Assembly (NCBI GenBank): GCA_963691655.1
Contig: OY829328.1
Coordinates: forward strand, 80,294,400-80,358,399
Length of the DNA stretch: 64,000 nucleotides
Direction of reading: 5' to 3'
Origin: Toxonevra muliebris
Taxonomy: Eukaryota > Arthropoda > Insecta > Diptera > Pallopteridae
Part shown: positions 34,091-45,073 of the stretch, one piece after another
How the letters are laid out: every line of letters begins with the position of its first letter
Position numbering within the stretch: the first letter of the stretch is position 1
Position numbers and translations under genes: made by a program
The notes under the pieces: generated by a model
What the model saw: the letters and a program-made list of their open reading frames with translations, nothing else
The model's database searches: none
Told to the model about the DNA's origin: nothing

Positions 34091-35315
34091 CAGCTGCCGG
34101 GGTCAACTAGGCCATTTTTCGGTCACTTGCCAGGATCTAAAAGTGTTTGAAAAGAGAATATCACAACCTACTACGGACAGCTTTAAGTACCAGCAATTTG
34201 TCTACAAAATCTGTTTATAGAAATTTACCTAATGAATCGATAAAACCATAAATTTTAATTATCAACTTTTTAAAATACAAACAGATTTTTATTAATGTAT
34301 TTATCATTATAACTTATGAGGCAAATTCAAACTAAAAAATCATAAAAATGTACAGACACAAAAAAAAAAAAAAAAAATAAACAGAAAAATCATTTAAAAA
34401 AACCAACAATCACATTTAATTGCGCTAAAACTCAATCAATTTCTCACTGGCTTTACTTTACAAGATTTTAATCTAAGATCATATACCACAAACAACAACA
34501 ATCATAAGGCCTAACCATGTGACCACATGTGGACAATACCAACAACAACAACAACGAAAACATAAAAAAAGAATACTACTATGAACGTGTTTAGTGAGTT
34601 ACGAACATGATGTGGAGATATAACGACAACAACAACACCAATCAGAATGTACAAATATACCCAATCGGACAAAATGAAAGTACTTTGCAGAGGAGTGAAA
34701 TAAAAGACCTTTTTTTTCACTCCATTATACCTTATTCTGAAGCATTTTTTTTATAAAGTCTTCTCTTTGGTTGAAGACTAAATAAAAACACTATGCTCGT
34801 CAGCTGCTGCTTCACTGCAACAATGCAAGAGAACGATAACACGAACATCAGAAGTTAAACTTCGTTTTCAGTTACTCGTTTTGTTTTCGGCATATCGTTC
34901 TTTTGTTTTAATTTCTTGTCGGTTACATGGCGCGCGAGTGTATTAAGGAAATATTTGTTACTTAAAATATTAAAAGGTTTGAATAATAATCATTTTTATT
35001 TATTAAATTTATAAAAAAATACAGAAAATTTTATTTCACAGATTGTATCAGCAACAGGCACTTCAGGCATTTAGTAACAAAAGAAAGTGGAAAGTGAAAA
35101 ATAAGTGGAAGCTTGTGAAATGCAGTTGAAAATGTTCTTTTTTTTTGTAAGTATTATGTATTAATAATATTAATTTGTAAGATTTTTCTTTTTATATTTT
35201 AATTACAATAATGAAAATAAAAATTTGTAATGATAAAACATTATTTTTGTGTAGATAATTCATTTTAACAAAACAAATTTCTTCCTCCATTTAAACTCCA
35301 CAATAAAGCAAAAGC
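34091..35315. other. AT-rich non-coding stretch
   Basis: An A-run lies at 34361-34377, and AAC/CAA trinucleotides at 34493-34556 and 34624-34638. A sequence at about 34805-34846 (CTGCTGCTTCACTGCAACAA, AACACGAACATC) resembles the left arm of the hairpin at 35316. A possible small exon is listed separately. Confidence 0.55.
35120..35146 (+). other. Possible tiny first coding exon with splice donor (weak)
   Basis: ATG at 35120 opens MQLKMFFFF and runs straight into GTAAGT at 35147, a consensus splice donor. A purine-rich leader precedes it. A short hydrophobic N-terminus ending at a donor is seen in genes with a signal peptide split by an intron, but the pattern is short enough to occur by chance. 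No matching downstream exon was recognised. Confidence 0.12.
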
Positions 35316-35453
35316 AAAGCAGTATACTTTTCAATCGCTGCTTGCTATGAAACAAAGCAAGAGGATGATAATACGAACATCGTATTTGTTGTTCGTATTA
35401 TCGATACTTTGCTTTGTCACACTGCTTGCAGCGTTTGAAAAATGTATTGCTTT
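35316..35453. repeat. 138-bp imperfect hairpin
   Basis: The left arm (35316-35380) and right arm (35387-35453) pair over nearly their whole length. Matching blocks are AAAGCAGTA/TATTGCTTT (one mismatch), CTTTTCAATCGCTGC/GCAGCGTTTGAAAAA, ACAAAGCAA/TTGCTTTGT and GATAATACGAACA/TGTTCGTATTATC. The loop is about 6-8 nt. It could be a fold-back mini-element, since a diverged partial copy of one arm lies at about 34805, or a structured transcript. The overlapping 77-codon frame is probably incidental. Confidence 0.75.
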
Positions 35454-38400
35454 TCTTAGCCTTACTGCGGAGGTTAAATGGAGTAAAAGAGATTATAGGT
35501 CTGCAAGAAAAGAGTGTGGTAGTCTGCAAGAAAAGAGAGCTGCTGAACGGCTCTCATTCTACTATGCGCTCTTGTGCTGATCGCCTAGGACATGCAATGT
35601 AAAAAACGTAATGGTAAGTAATGGTTAAGCAAAGACCTTTTTGCTTTGCACAAAGCACTTTTAAAGGTCTTTTGGAGTGCTTTGTTTCCGACTGGGTATT
35701 CACACACAACTACAGACAGACAGACAGGCACAAAGACACACACACACACATATACATACATACATGGGGACACATGATACGCTCATCAATCGCTCGTTTG
35801 TAAACCATTAAATTGATATCACGTTGAGAAATGGTGTAAGAAATGGCTTAAGTACATCATGATTACAAGATCACACGCAAGTTCAACTCATGATAATGAT
35901 AATTTATTTATTTTTTACACTTTAGTTTTTTTGGTGTCTTGTTTTTTTTTTTCTTTTTCTATATTCCATACATGATAAATAAAGTAAAGAATTTAGCAAA
36001 TAAATAGTTGAAATAAATATTTAGTTGGACATCAATTTGTTTAGTCGATTAGAAAGTGTGATAACGAGATAGTGAAATGTTGTAGAAGGCACGTTCCAAT
36101 TATTTTATGATCGGTGTATTTTTAAAATTTTAATGGGAATTTTGTCAGGTACACATGCATCATAAAATATTTATTTGTACATACATAATTGATTCAAAGA
36201 TCGATTTGGAATTGAATAATTTTGAAATTTACTGATAGAGTTTAAATTTGATCGCATAGTGTAACTAAGATTTCAAATTTATTTCTTTTATATATGACTT
36301 TTTAGAAATAAAAACCGATGGAAGTAAAAAATATCGTCAAATAGATTTTATTTTGACTTTTTTTCCATCCATTGGCAATTAATCTCTAAAATTCGAATAA
36401 AGTATTCAGATTTCGGGGGGGCGGTCACAACCCCCAAAACCTCCCCCTAAATACGGCCTTGCCCTAAGGCATGCAATGTTGAAAAGGAGTGCAGAATGCA
36501 TGGGCTCTGGAGTAATAGAAAGTAATCCATTGCTCGCTTCATAGCGCTAGATTCCACCTGCGATCATCCTAAGTTCAACAGGATCACGAAACATTTCTGA
36601 CATTTTCACTCAAATGTGCAGCTATTGTAAAATGCTTCGGGAAATTTGACAACAACAACAAATTACTCTCACGCATTTTTGCTGAAATGTATTACGGGTT
36701 CAAAAGCGATGTATGAAACGTTTGAAAATTGAAGCTCGAAAAATCTATATTGGATACTATGCTTAACAAGAACTAAGAAATGATCTTAACAAGATCACTA
36801 AGATGGAATTGTGAAATCTACTTTTATTTTTTAATCTTACTAGATGGATATAGGATTAAAACTATTCCAATCCAATGAGGAAATGGAAGTTGACATAGTA
36901 CGGTATAATGTTTCTGTTTCTTTCCAAAACTATATCACGTTTCAAAATTAAGGGGCTCATAAGTTGGGCCCTTCTTCTTCCTTTCATCCAGGCCCGTATT
37001 CTCTCTCCACGGTCCTGATGGTAACAATCTCTGTGCCCAAGTAACTAGATTCATCACTAAAAGGCACAAGTTAGACTATTAGACCTCTTGCTTTTCAGTT
37101 TTTTCCAGACCGAGCTCATCTAATAAAAATTATATGGCCGGGTTTAAATCCAACGAACAAAAAAACTTAAGAAATCATTCTAATTTTTAATTAAAAAATT
37201 GTACTTCAAACATTTTTAGTTTGAGATATTGAAACTTAAGCTTCAAAAAAGGAGAAAAATGTTGCATATAGATAAGAGATTTTTACTATTTAATTTGAAA
37301 AAAAAAAAAACTAGAAATTTAACCAAAATATTTGGTACTTCATTAAAAAATACATGCGTTACTTGCTTGTGAATACAAAATTCTCAGACAAAAATTGAAG
37401 AGTGCAAATTTCAAATGAAAGAAACCCATCACAACAGAGTTTCATATTACAACAACAACAAAACGCTTGATGATGATGATGGTGGTATAAAGTCACCTGA
37501 TGCCAATGCTGACATCCAATAAAAATGATGTGAAACATTAATAAACGCGTTACATAAAAGGTAGAAGATGAGTATATGGTAAAAGAACATGGCAATGATG
37601 CCACCAAACAAGGCAGCAACAATAAATTCAAAAAAAAAAAAAAAAAAAAACGCAATAAATTAATGATAAAAAAATACAAAACAACCGTAAACAAAGAAGA
37701 AAACATGAAAAATTACAATATTCTTAAAGCTACTAACGGAAATAACTAAATTTCCAATTGGTTAAATACTATGGCAATAAAAAGAAAGGAGCAAGGAACT
37801 TTAGTAAATATCTTTGAGAAAAAACATTATGACTATTATGATGATCATGATGTTGGACATAGTTGTTGTAGTCATTGTTTTTGTTTTTTGTTTAAGATGT
37901 AATCTTACTTTTAAATGTGTGTCTGTCTACAATCGGTAATGGTTTCCTTTTCGCGTTTATTTGTCTGGCTATAACATTAAAAATGTTGGAAAATACATAT
38001 ATTCTTCATATGAGTGTTCAAACGAAAGATGGAGAAAAGGAGAGAGAGAGAGCGTGGAAGAGAGCTAGGGACATTCGTTGATACCACATGGCGCGAAAAA
38101 GTGATAAATTTAACAAATTTTCAGATAAGATCTTTAACTTCGATCGCAAGTTGTGGTGTCATGGAATCAGAAGGTGCACATGTACATATGCAACATACTA
38201 ATGGAAGATGATGACGACGATGATGATGATGATGAAGAAGCGCAGCACATGATGCTATGCTTTGAGTTGAGTTCAGCATTAAGGTCAATTGACAAATTTT
38301 TCTTAATTCAAATTTAAAATATTTACAAGCTGTTTCCAAAAATTTTAAATGTGCGAAGAAAAACGGGAAGAGGAAATAGTGAATTATCAAAATCGCAATG

Positions 38401-38499
38401 AAGAAGATGTGTTTAGATAACCGCTATATGGTAATCAATGAACGGTTTTAGTTGCTTCCAACAAGTTACCGATTCATTTTTGTTGAGTTCGCTGGCACC
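35454..38499. other. AT-rich non-coding stretch
   Basis: A CA/TACA microsatellite lies at 35735-35765. A phrase CCCCCTAAATACGGCCTTG ending at 36461 is like the inverted end of a hAT-like element. There is an A-run at 37629-37650, GATGAT at 37468-37486, and (GAT)n at 38206-38240. The 115-codon minus frame at 37359-37706 is a low-complexity F/L/H-rich product of simple repeats. Confidence 0.6.
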
Positions 38500-38645
38500 G
38501 GTGTTGGGAGGATTTTTTGCTTTAGTCCAGATTCACTACCGTATTCCGAGTATAATATTGTGCTTTGAACTTCTAGCAAGAGCGGTGTTTTCTATTCGCT
38601 CAATATGACCTAGCCGCAGAGCAAATAACTCTGACAATGTCATCG
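38500..38645 (-). pseudogene. RTE-type LINE RT C-terminal fragment
   Basis: The minus strand gives LFALRLGHIERIENTALARS. This matches the RLRWLGHVxRMxxxxxAR block after the reverse transcriptase of RTE-type LINEs common in flies. It is too short to place further; the ends are unclear. Confidence 0.55.
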
Positions 38646-39089
38646 GATAACTAATGCATGGTTCTATTTATTGAATCATAACTTGGACTTTCCATCTATT
38701 TATATCTATTATTTTTTGACAGGACATTGGATAACTACGAACTCTCCTATTGGGCGCGGTCACTAGCCAGTATCGTGACGCTTCTAAAATCTCACCAAAT
38801 TTATGAATGATTTTAAGGGTAGCCGGAGGACATAAGGTAAAGTCTGTGATAGTCTTACAAACGGGTGAGTTCACATTCGATCCTTGGTCTTCTTCGTCTC
38901 AATTTGACTCACAGCCTTCTCGTAGTGTCCCCTGGATAGCGATAGATAGATTGTCACCCGTCAGTGAGTTATATAATGTGTGCGACGGGATTCTCTGTGA
39001 CCTTGAAACAACGGTTGTGCTTCGGATTTTTAAACCTATCACTGCCAAAAACAACTCCACTGAAGCTGCAAACGAAACCTCTGATATGG
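38646..39089. other. Unassigned sequence between LINE fragments
   Basis: Open frames on both strands (38807-39160 on +, 38969-39334 on -) have no recognised domain. The minus frame is antisense to the LINE endonuclease start at 39110-39220 and is taken as a shadow. Confidence 0.4.
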
Positions 39090-39949
39090 AACCCCCCCCC
39101 CAATGTTGGCAACCCCTGCAAACGCCAAAAAGACAAAGATTTTCTGGTAGATGTCCTTGAAAGATACCGATCTGGCACCATCGTTATCCAGAAAATGCGT
39201 TGGACGGGACAGGGTTGATCTAAAAGAGCACCAGTGACATCTATTACTCTCTCTACTAGACGTCGCCAATCAACTATCACTTCTCCTAAGGCAAAATACC
39301 TTTCAACTTGATGATATCTACGCGCAGTGGGCACTCATCTCCCGTTCTATGCGTACGGCTGCCGTAGAAGTGCTAGGCTACCGCCGTCGACCGACAGAGA
39401 AATAAGTGGTACCATTAAGAGTGTCGCCAAGCTACTGAAGCGAATAACGCAGTATGTAGAGCCACCCTGCAATCAGTTGCAATGCGAGGTATTGAACAGC
39501 GAGACAGATAGTTGAGAAGGGAGAAACGTATTTTCAGGTGAAATGGTTTGTAGGCCGGCGCTTCTTCCTGCAAGGACGAAGACCGACATCTGATGACAGA
39601 TGTCCACGGCATTATAAGGTTATAGAGGGAATACTTCTCACAGCTTCTAATTGGCGAGCACGGCAACAATCTCGCCATTGGGTAAGAAAATTCATTTACT
39701 TTCAGCGTTGAAGTACCGCTGCCCGACTAGGACGAGGTCTTAACAGCCATCGCAAGGCTGAAAAACAATAAGGCTATGGATGCAGATGGCCTGTCTGTTG
39801 AGTTATTTAAGACTGGCGGCGAAGGGCTCACAAGACGTATGTACGAGCTTTAATGCATAATATAGTACTCTGCCCAATCCACAGGAAAGGTGCCATCAGG
39901 CCTGATAAATCTCCCATCGACAAGGTATTCATACCACGCCAAATCTTTG
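39090..39949 (+). pseudogene. RTE-type LINE: endonuclease start, linker and RT start, with deletions
   Basis: The plus-strand pieces are in order. DVLERYRSGTIVIQKMRWTG (about 39149-39212) is the endonuclease N-terminus, with its EMRWTG glutamate changed to KMRWTG. A large deletion removes most of the endonuclease. DIYAQWALISRSMRTAAVEV (about 39310-39370) is the inter-domain linker. EVLTAIARLKNNKAMDADGL (about 39737-39797) and ELFKTGGEGL are the first RT block. VLCPIHRKG (about 39866-39893) and DKVFIPRQIFD (about 39919-39951) follow. A tRNA-headed SINE begins at that point. Several frameshifts make it non-functional. Confidence 0.85.
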
Positions 39950-40130
39950 ACGACCTCGATTGTCTAGTGAATAGTGCACTAGACTTTCATTCAGAAGGTT
40001 GCGGGTTCGATTCCCGTCTTGGTCTGGTGGCCAGTGGGCCAGGCCCATCTCTACTTGTTCTTTTCAACGGAGATAAAGACATCCTCTTTTGCACAATTTA
40101 CCACCTTGACTCGAATAGAACACCTTCCTA
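39950..40130 (+). mobile_element. tRNA-headed SINE (tRNA-Glu-like head), partial
   Basis: The head GACCTCGATTGTCTAGTG...CTAGACTTTCATTCAGAAGG then GGGTTCGATTCCCGTC (about 39950-40018) resembles a tRNA with a TTC-type anticodon loop, a box A-like TAGTGAATAGTG and an exact box B GGTTCGATTCC. The same head, one deletion shorter, occurs at 47187, and both continue TCTTGSTCTGGTGGC. The right limit is uncertain. It interrupts an RTE-type LINE. Confidence 0.7.
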
Positions 40131-40139
40131 GCTGGAGTG

Positions 40140-40320
40140 TTTTCTTTCATTTGCGAACCATGACTAAGCCAAGCAATCAGTGTCGGCTTACAACTCATTA
40201 AGCTCATTGTTCCATCTTGTCTACGCTTATTGGACCGTAGATCTTGCGGAGTATCTTCTTCTCGAAAGTTTCTTCCAAGTCTCAGCTCCAAACAAACATA
40301 GGGAATCTTTTTGTCTGGCA
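40140..40320 (-). pseudogene. RTE-type LINE fragment after RT domain
   Basis: The minus strand reads GAETWKK, then after a shift FEKKILRKIYGPI, and RWNNELNEL with a stop in place of Y, then ADTD. The pattern LYGxExW...FExKxLRKIxGP...NxELxxLYxDxD is the segment just downstream of the RT domain in RTE/CR1-type LINEs. It points opposite to the LINE piece at 39090, so the two are separate insertions or an inversion. Confidence 0.7.
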
Positions 40321-42388
40321 AGTTTTTTTTTTTTTTGTTACTGAACAGACATTTGTCTTTCCTCCTTCACTATCTCTGCGTCATTTATTAGCATATCCTC
40401 AAAATTTTTATAATCTCTTGAACTTCTTTCATTTTGTAAGCATGGGAAAGTGTTTTCCCAACATTTTTTCATACATTTATTTTTGGTATGGAAAAGTCTT
40501 TAATTTTTACCAGTCTTAGTATAGTACTTTCTTCTAATTTGCAAAAAAAAAATGTGAAATTTTCATTTCCAATTCTATTTAATAACTCTTCCTTTTGTTC
40601 TCCAAACTCAGGTAGCAATTTTTTTTCTTAAATTTACAAAACCTCATAATAACCAAAAACAAAAATATCAAATTAACTTAAATAAACAAAGAAATTCCTG
40701 AACTCAAACACCAACAAGATAATCTACCTCAGCAAATGCCAATAATAGGCAAAAAAAAAAAAAAAAATTGGAACTGCAGACAATCTTTGTATGCAAGAAA
40801 GAAATGATACAATTAAATTATGGATTACGAGAAATTCAATTGCAACAAAGGAAAAGACGCATCAAAAACCTCACAATTCATTACAATCAAACACCAACGT
40901 CAAAAGCACGTATGTATACAAATTTCCAAATGCAAAGTGTAGTGTATTTGGAGAGCATCCTTCAATTGCGCATAGAACAATTGAAAAACAACAACAATAT
41001 CAGATGAAACCATATGAATTTAATGCTCTTCATACAGCTTCAATATGGCGTCCATTGCGCATGTCGATAACAAGAAAATTGACCAATCAGGCCATTGCAT
41101 TGTTTTTTATCACCGCACACAATTATGAAAGAAGCAAGTTGTTGTTTTTGTTCATGTCAACACCCATTTGTAATGGTGCAGGTACAGGTAGATTGTTGGT
41201 ATGTGTGTATCTGTTGCTTTTGAATGCTAATGATGAGAAGTGGGCGTTTACTTCGGTTTGTATGTGTATGTATGAAGATATGATTACTGTTAGCCACCAC
41301 TAAGTGCCACTAACAAGTAACCGACAACCGGTATTTGCAGATGTTTTTTTTGTTTTTATTGTTGTAATTTAAATATCTCTCTCTTTCTTTTAAATTGTCA
41401 GTTGCTTTTAAACTTAAAGGCATGATCTCTTATTCAAACAAAGAGCGCCAGAGCACATAGTCTCCTTTTTCATACAGTAATGGCGGATAAATTTAACAAA
41501 AATTCGTTTCTCAATACAATCCATAAAAGGGAGAACAAATTCGTGTCCTAATAAAATTATTTGTTTTAGTATTGATCCAAAAGTATCATTATATTAGAAA
41601 AATTACATTATGCCTTGTGAATCAGCCGACATGCCTCATGCTTCGATTACGAGATTTATTAACCATACAATTATTTAAAGACTAGGATGTTAATATCGTA
41701 ACGAAAGTGTACGATATATTTGGAAAAATATTTTATTACAACTAAAGAAACAATTTTTTATAAATTTTTATTAAGCATTTTCATTTCCTAACCATTAGGA
41801 TCCAGTTCGAATGATACCGACCCATAAGACGCCACTGCATCACAAAATTCCTCACTCAAAATATTTTCGTGAAATAACTGAGTACAACATTTTTAAAAGC
41901 ACTGTAACTCTCCTAGCAACACATTGCCCGAATACCAGAAGAGGTGTGCGCGCGCTCGCCTTTACTCTCTCTCTCTCTCTCTCTCTCTGTGTTTCATCAT
42001 ATAACAAACAGCTCTCAAAAAATAATTAACCACTGCTATTTCATTCACTTCCATACGAAAAACAACAACATAAAAAAGGATAGCAATATTTGTTTATTCC
42101 CCTATTGTGTACGATCATATCGAATTCCGATTCAGTTACAATTCCCCAACAACAGCAACAGCAAAAGAGTAACCAACAACAAATAAAGACACAGCAACAA
42201 CACCGACCAGTTGCGACATTGATGAGCATACAATTTCAGTTTATCGTATTCCGTCTGAGTGTGTGGTTGGATTGGATTGACGCGTGTTCGCTTGTGCGTA
42301 GAAAAAAAAAAGTAGAAACAAAAACGTATGAATGTCTAGTATTTTGACTCTACGAAATTAATACAAAATTTATCAAAAAGGATTCTGA
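40321..42388. other. Stretch without recognised mobile elements
   Basis: I recognise no transposon. A 170-codon frame on + (40791-41303) is the longest frame not explained by a mobile element; it has no motif that I recognise and a composition close to its surroundings. The region also has an A-run (40750-40767), CAG-GTA patches at 41180-41195 and a possible hAT-like end GACGCCACTG (41828-41837). Confidence 0.45.
41965..41988. repeat. CT microsatellite (GAGA on minus)
   Basis: About twelve uninterrupted CT units. In flies such tracts often lie near promoters as GAGA-factor sites; here the context gives only weak support for that. Confidence 0.9.
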
Positions 42389-42396
42389 TATAAAAG
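42389..42396 (+). promoter_or_regulatory. TATA-like box, candidate promoter
   Basis: TATAAAAG is followed by a locally GC-rich patch (GCGACGG, GCGCGCG) and then sequence that resembles a fly 5' leader: CAA/CAG repeats nearby (42136-42205), A-rich, with few stop-bounded frames. A possible splice donor AAGGTAAATT lies at about 43038. The CT tract 400 bp upstream fits a GAGA element. No coding exon was recognised, so this is a weak call. Confidence 0.2.
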
Positions 42397-43603
42397 CGAC
42401 GGACAAAAAGCGCGCGTGAACCATTTAATTATTTTCAAATTCGCCATATTGTCTTGGTTGTTTTCTTTTTTTCTTTTCATTTCGTTTTTACCCAATTTGC
42501 ATTGTCATTGACAAAACGTTGACGACACTTTGCTGTTGCGATTTCAATACTATTTATTTTCGGCTGCTGTTGTTGTTGCTATTTGTTGGAGTAGAATTAG
42601 AAGAAGAAAAAAAGAAGAAAATAATAAAAAATTCGTTTTTCATTTATAAAAAAAAAAAAAAAGTGATTTGTTTTTTTAGAACAACAAAATTTAAAAATAA
42701 ATTTTTGTGAATTTTTCTACATTCTTAACGAAATTTCAACAATTCCCACGTGCTGAATTTGAAAAATTTGTGCGAAAATTTCTAAAATATTAAGAGAAAA
42801 AAAAAAATTTTATAAATAATTAATAATAAATTTCGATTAAACAAGCAGCATCCTATATCATAATATCATAAATCTTAAATAAATGTGTGTTTGATAATCA
42901 TAAATTAATACAATTATAAAGAAAGTGCAATCAAAATAAATAAATAAATATCTAAGTAAATAAATAATTTAAAATTTTTTCTAAGGATTATTACGATTTA
43001 GTTTTTTTGCGAATTTCGGATTAGTTTTTATACTAAAAAGGTAAATTTAAAAAAATATGTTATTATTATTTATGTATAGAAAATAAACATTACTGTTTAT
43101 TTCCAAGTCCTATTAGATTTTGAGTTGTTTTTCTGATCTAATAGTAAGGACCCTGGCGTTGCAAGCATCGCTCGCCCATTCTAACTTTTCAAGTAGATAA
43201 AATGATTGATTTCAATCTAAGACATTTTTAAGAATATATAACTTGGAAATTTATGCTAGTGAAAAATAAAAATAAACTTATTTCTGTTGATTTTCATCTT
43301 AATCCTTAAAGAAAACTGAGTGTTTTAACGCAAGTTCGGTAACTGATTTCGGCTTCAGCCCACAAAAGTACATTGAAAATCACTCCCATATTTAACAATT
43401 TTATCCACGATTATTTTTGTGGTTGCCAAATTGAAACTAAAAATTGCTTATAGAAATCTGGTAAGAATGAATTTCGTTGCGGAGTTTTACTATTTGATAA
43501 AGAAATACAATACATTTACAAAAAAAAAAAAAAAAAAAAATTACCGACGGGGTTTTTTTTTTTTAACTCTGAGTGATTATAGTTAACCCTAATCCCTAAC
43601 CTT
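42397..43603. other. AT-rich stretch, possible leader or intron
   Basis: A/T-runs at 42648-42662, 42799-42809 and 43519-43541. I see nothing coding. Confidence 0.5.
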
Positions 43604-44514
43604 TTAAAATGTTTTATCTCTTCGAATGACCTCCACATCGAGATTTCTACTTACTGTAGTCCATACAGGAACAGAATTGAGAGATTGGAAGTCATTAGTA
43701 GAACAGGAACGAGCAACAATAGCAGAACCAGTAGTGAGAGATGAAGGCGAAGATATCGGAGCAATACGACGAGTAGCACGTGCAACAGGCGGCAAAAGAG
43801 AAGCATTGGTAGTAGATTTCTGGCTGTGATATCGAAGAGCTGAGCAAGCAACACTATTAGAGTTTGCACAATTACTGAATTCATTAGGAGAAGCGTTTGG
43901 CGAAGCAGCTGCGACTGTTTGAGCCCATGTGAGATTATGCGGAACCACTGGAGAAGATGCAACTTCAATAGAATTGCAATCAACAGCGACAGGAATCATG
44001 TTGGAGTGAGAGAACGATAAAGCAGGGACTGGAACAGTAGTAGCGTATGAAGAGAGGCTGCCATCAGTATCTGAGTCCGATTTTGAATTTTCTAAGAAGT
44101 TATTTTTAAGAGGCTTCAATACAGTGGAAATGTTTGAAAATTGAACAGAAAATCCGTTGTTAATGTTTAAGTGCTTATTAAACTCAGACTCACTGACACC
44201 TTTGAGCTCAATGAATTGTTCATTGAGCATTTTCCATTTCACTTCAATGATATTAAGAAAACTACTGAAGCCAGCTTTTTGCGATTCAGCAACAGACTCA
44301 TAGGCCTTAGTTATTTTATTCAACAACCCAAAGCAATCTTTAAAGAAATAGCCTAATTGTTTGTTGGCTTTTAGCATTTTAACATCAAAATTCCGAGAGT
44401 GCCCCAAATACAGCAGGCACGATGAAATTGTTTTTTGCACAAGCCGCTACAGGAAACAATAAAGCTATCATTTCTGGAAAAGCATTTGTCACAACTGCCA
44501 CAAAAATCATCCAT
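43604..44514 (-). pseudogene. LINE ORF1 with N-terminal PHD-type zinc finger (CR1-like)
   Basis: The frame starts at ATG 44514: MDDFCGSCDKC, then SCSGLCKKQFHRAC, giving CxxCxxC, CxxxC and HxxC. After one frameshift near 44400 it continues KMLKANKQLGYFFKDC, whose last cysteine completes a PHD-like C4HC3 pattern. The rest, open for 278 codons in the shifted frame, is helical (LNKITKAYESVAESQKAGF), then low-complexity Ser/Asn/Ala/Pro-rich, ending VEVIRRDKTF at a stop at 43604. PHD-bearing ORF1 proteins are known in CR1-type and related LINEs and probably bind nucleic acid or chromatin. No ORF2 follows. The one frameshift and long open remainder suggest moderate age. Confidence 0.7.
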
Positions 44515-45073
44515 TGCAAAAGCAAAGAGCATCCACAGCAGCAAGCAAGAAGAATTCAGTGCACACAAATTGAGGTTATGTACAAAACACAATAACTCAA
44601 CCAACTTGTAAATTTAAGTAGAATGTAAATCTGAGAGAAAAATTATAAGCCTCAGCATTTATAAATTAAATTAAGTATAAACGCAGCAAATTAATTGCTA
44701 TACTAGCGATTAATAGCACGCAAAAATTTTATTTTTTGTAGAGGACGAAATTTAGTGAAAAAATAAACGTCAGATGATTTAAAGCGTTGCCACGGGATTT
44801 TGGCCAAGGCTAGCCAATATTTTTTTTTATTTTGTGTAGACTGGCAAAAAATAATTATTTCTTTTAAAGGTCACAGTTTATTGATGAGCTATGCTTTCAG
44901 AAAGCATATCGAAAATGTTTTCCATTTTTTTTGGAAATATTTTCATCAAAAGTTAAAAAACTACCCCAAAAATGAAAAAGAATTTCAAACTTAAAACATA
45001 TTGAGTTTGATGTAAATAGAAGCGGGGAAATTTCCAATGAAAAAAAAATGTTTAAGCTTATCCAGGGTGCCGC
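44515..45073. other. Spacer between LINE ORF1 and Helitron
   Basis: The first 100 bp may be the LINE 5' UTR. AT-rich; I recognise no gene. Confidence 0.5.

Noticed and set aside
35347..35580. 77-codon frame with a hydrophobic N-terminus on +
   Set aside because: Its hydrophobic stretch is encoded by the arms of the hairpin at 35316-35453 and there is no other coding evidence.
38969..39334. 121-codon minus-strand frame
   Set aside because: It overlaps the + strand RTE endonuclease start (DVLERYRSG, RWTGQG) and its own peptide matches nothing that I know.
39950..40022. Functional tRNA-Glu gene
   Set aside because: The head matches a second dispersed copy at 47187 including downstream non-tRNA sequence, which indicates a SINE.
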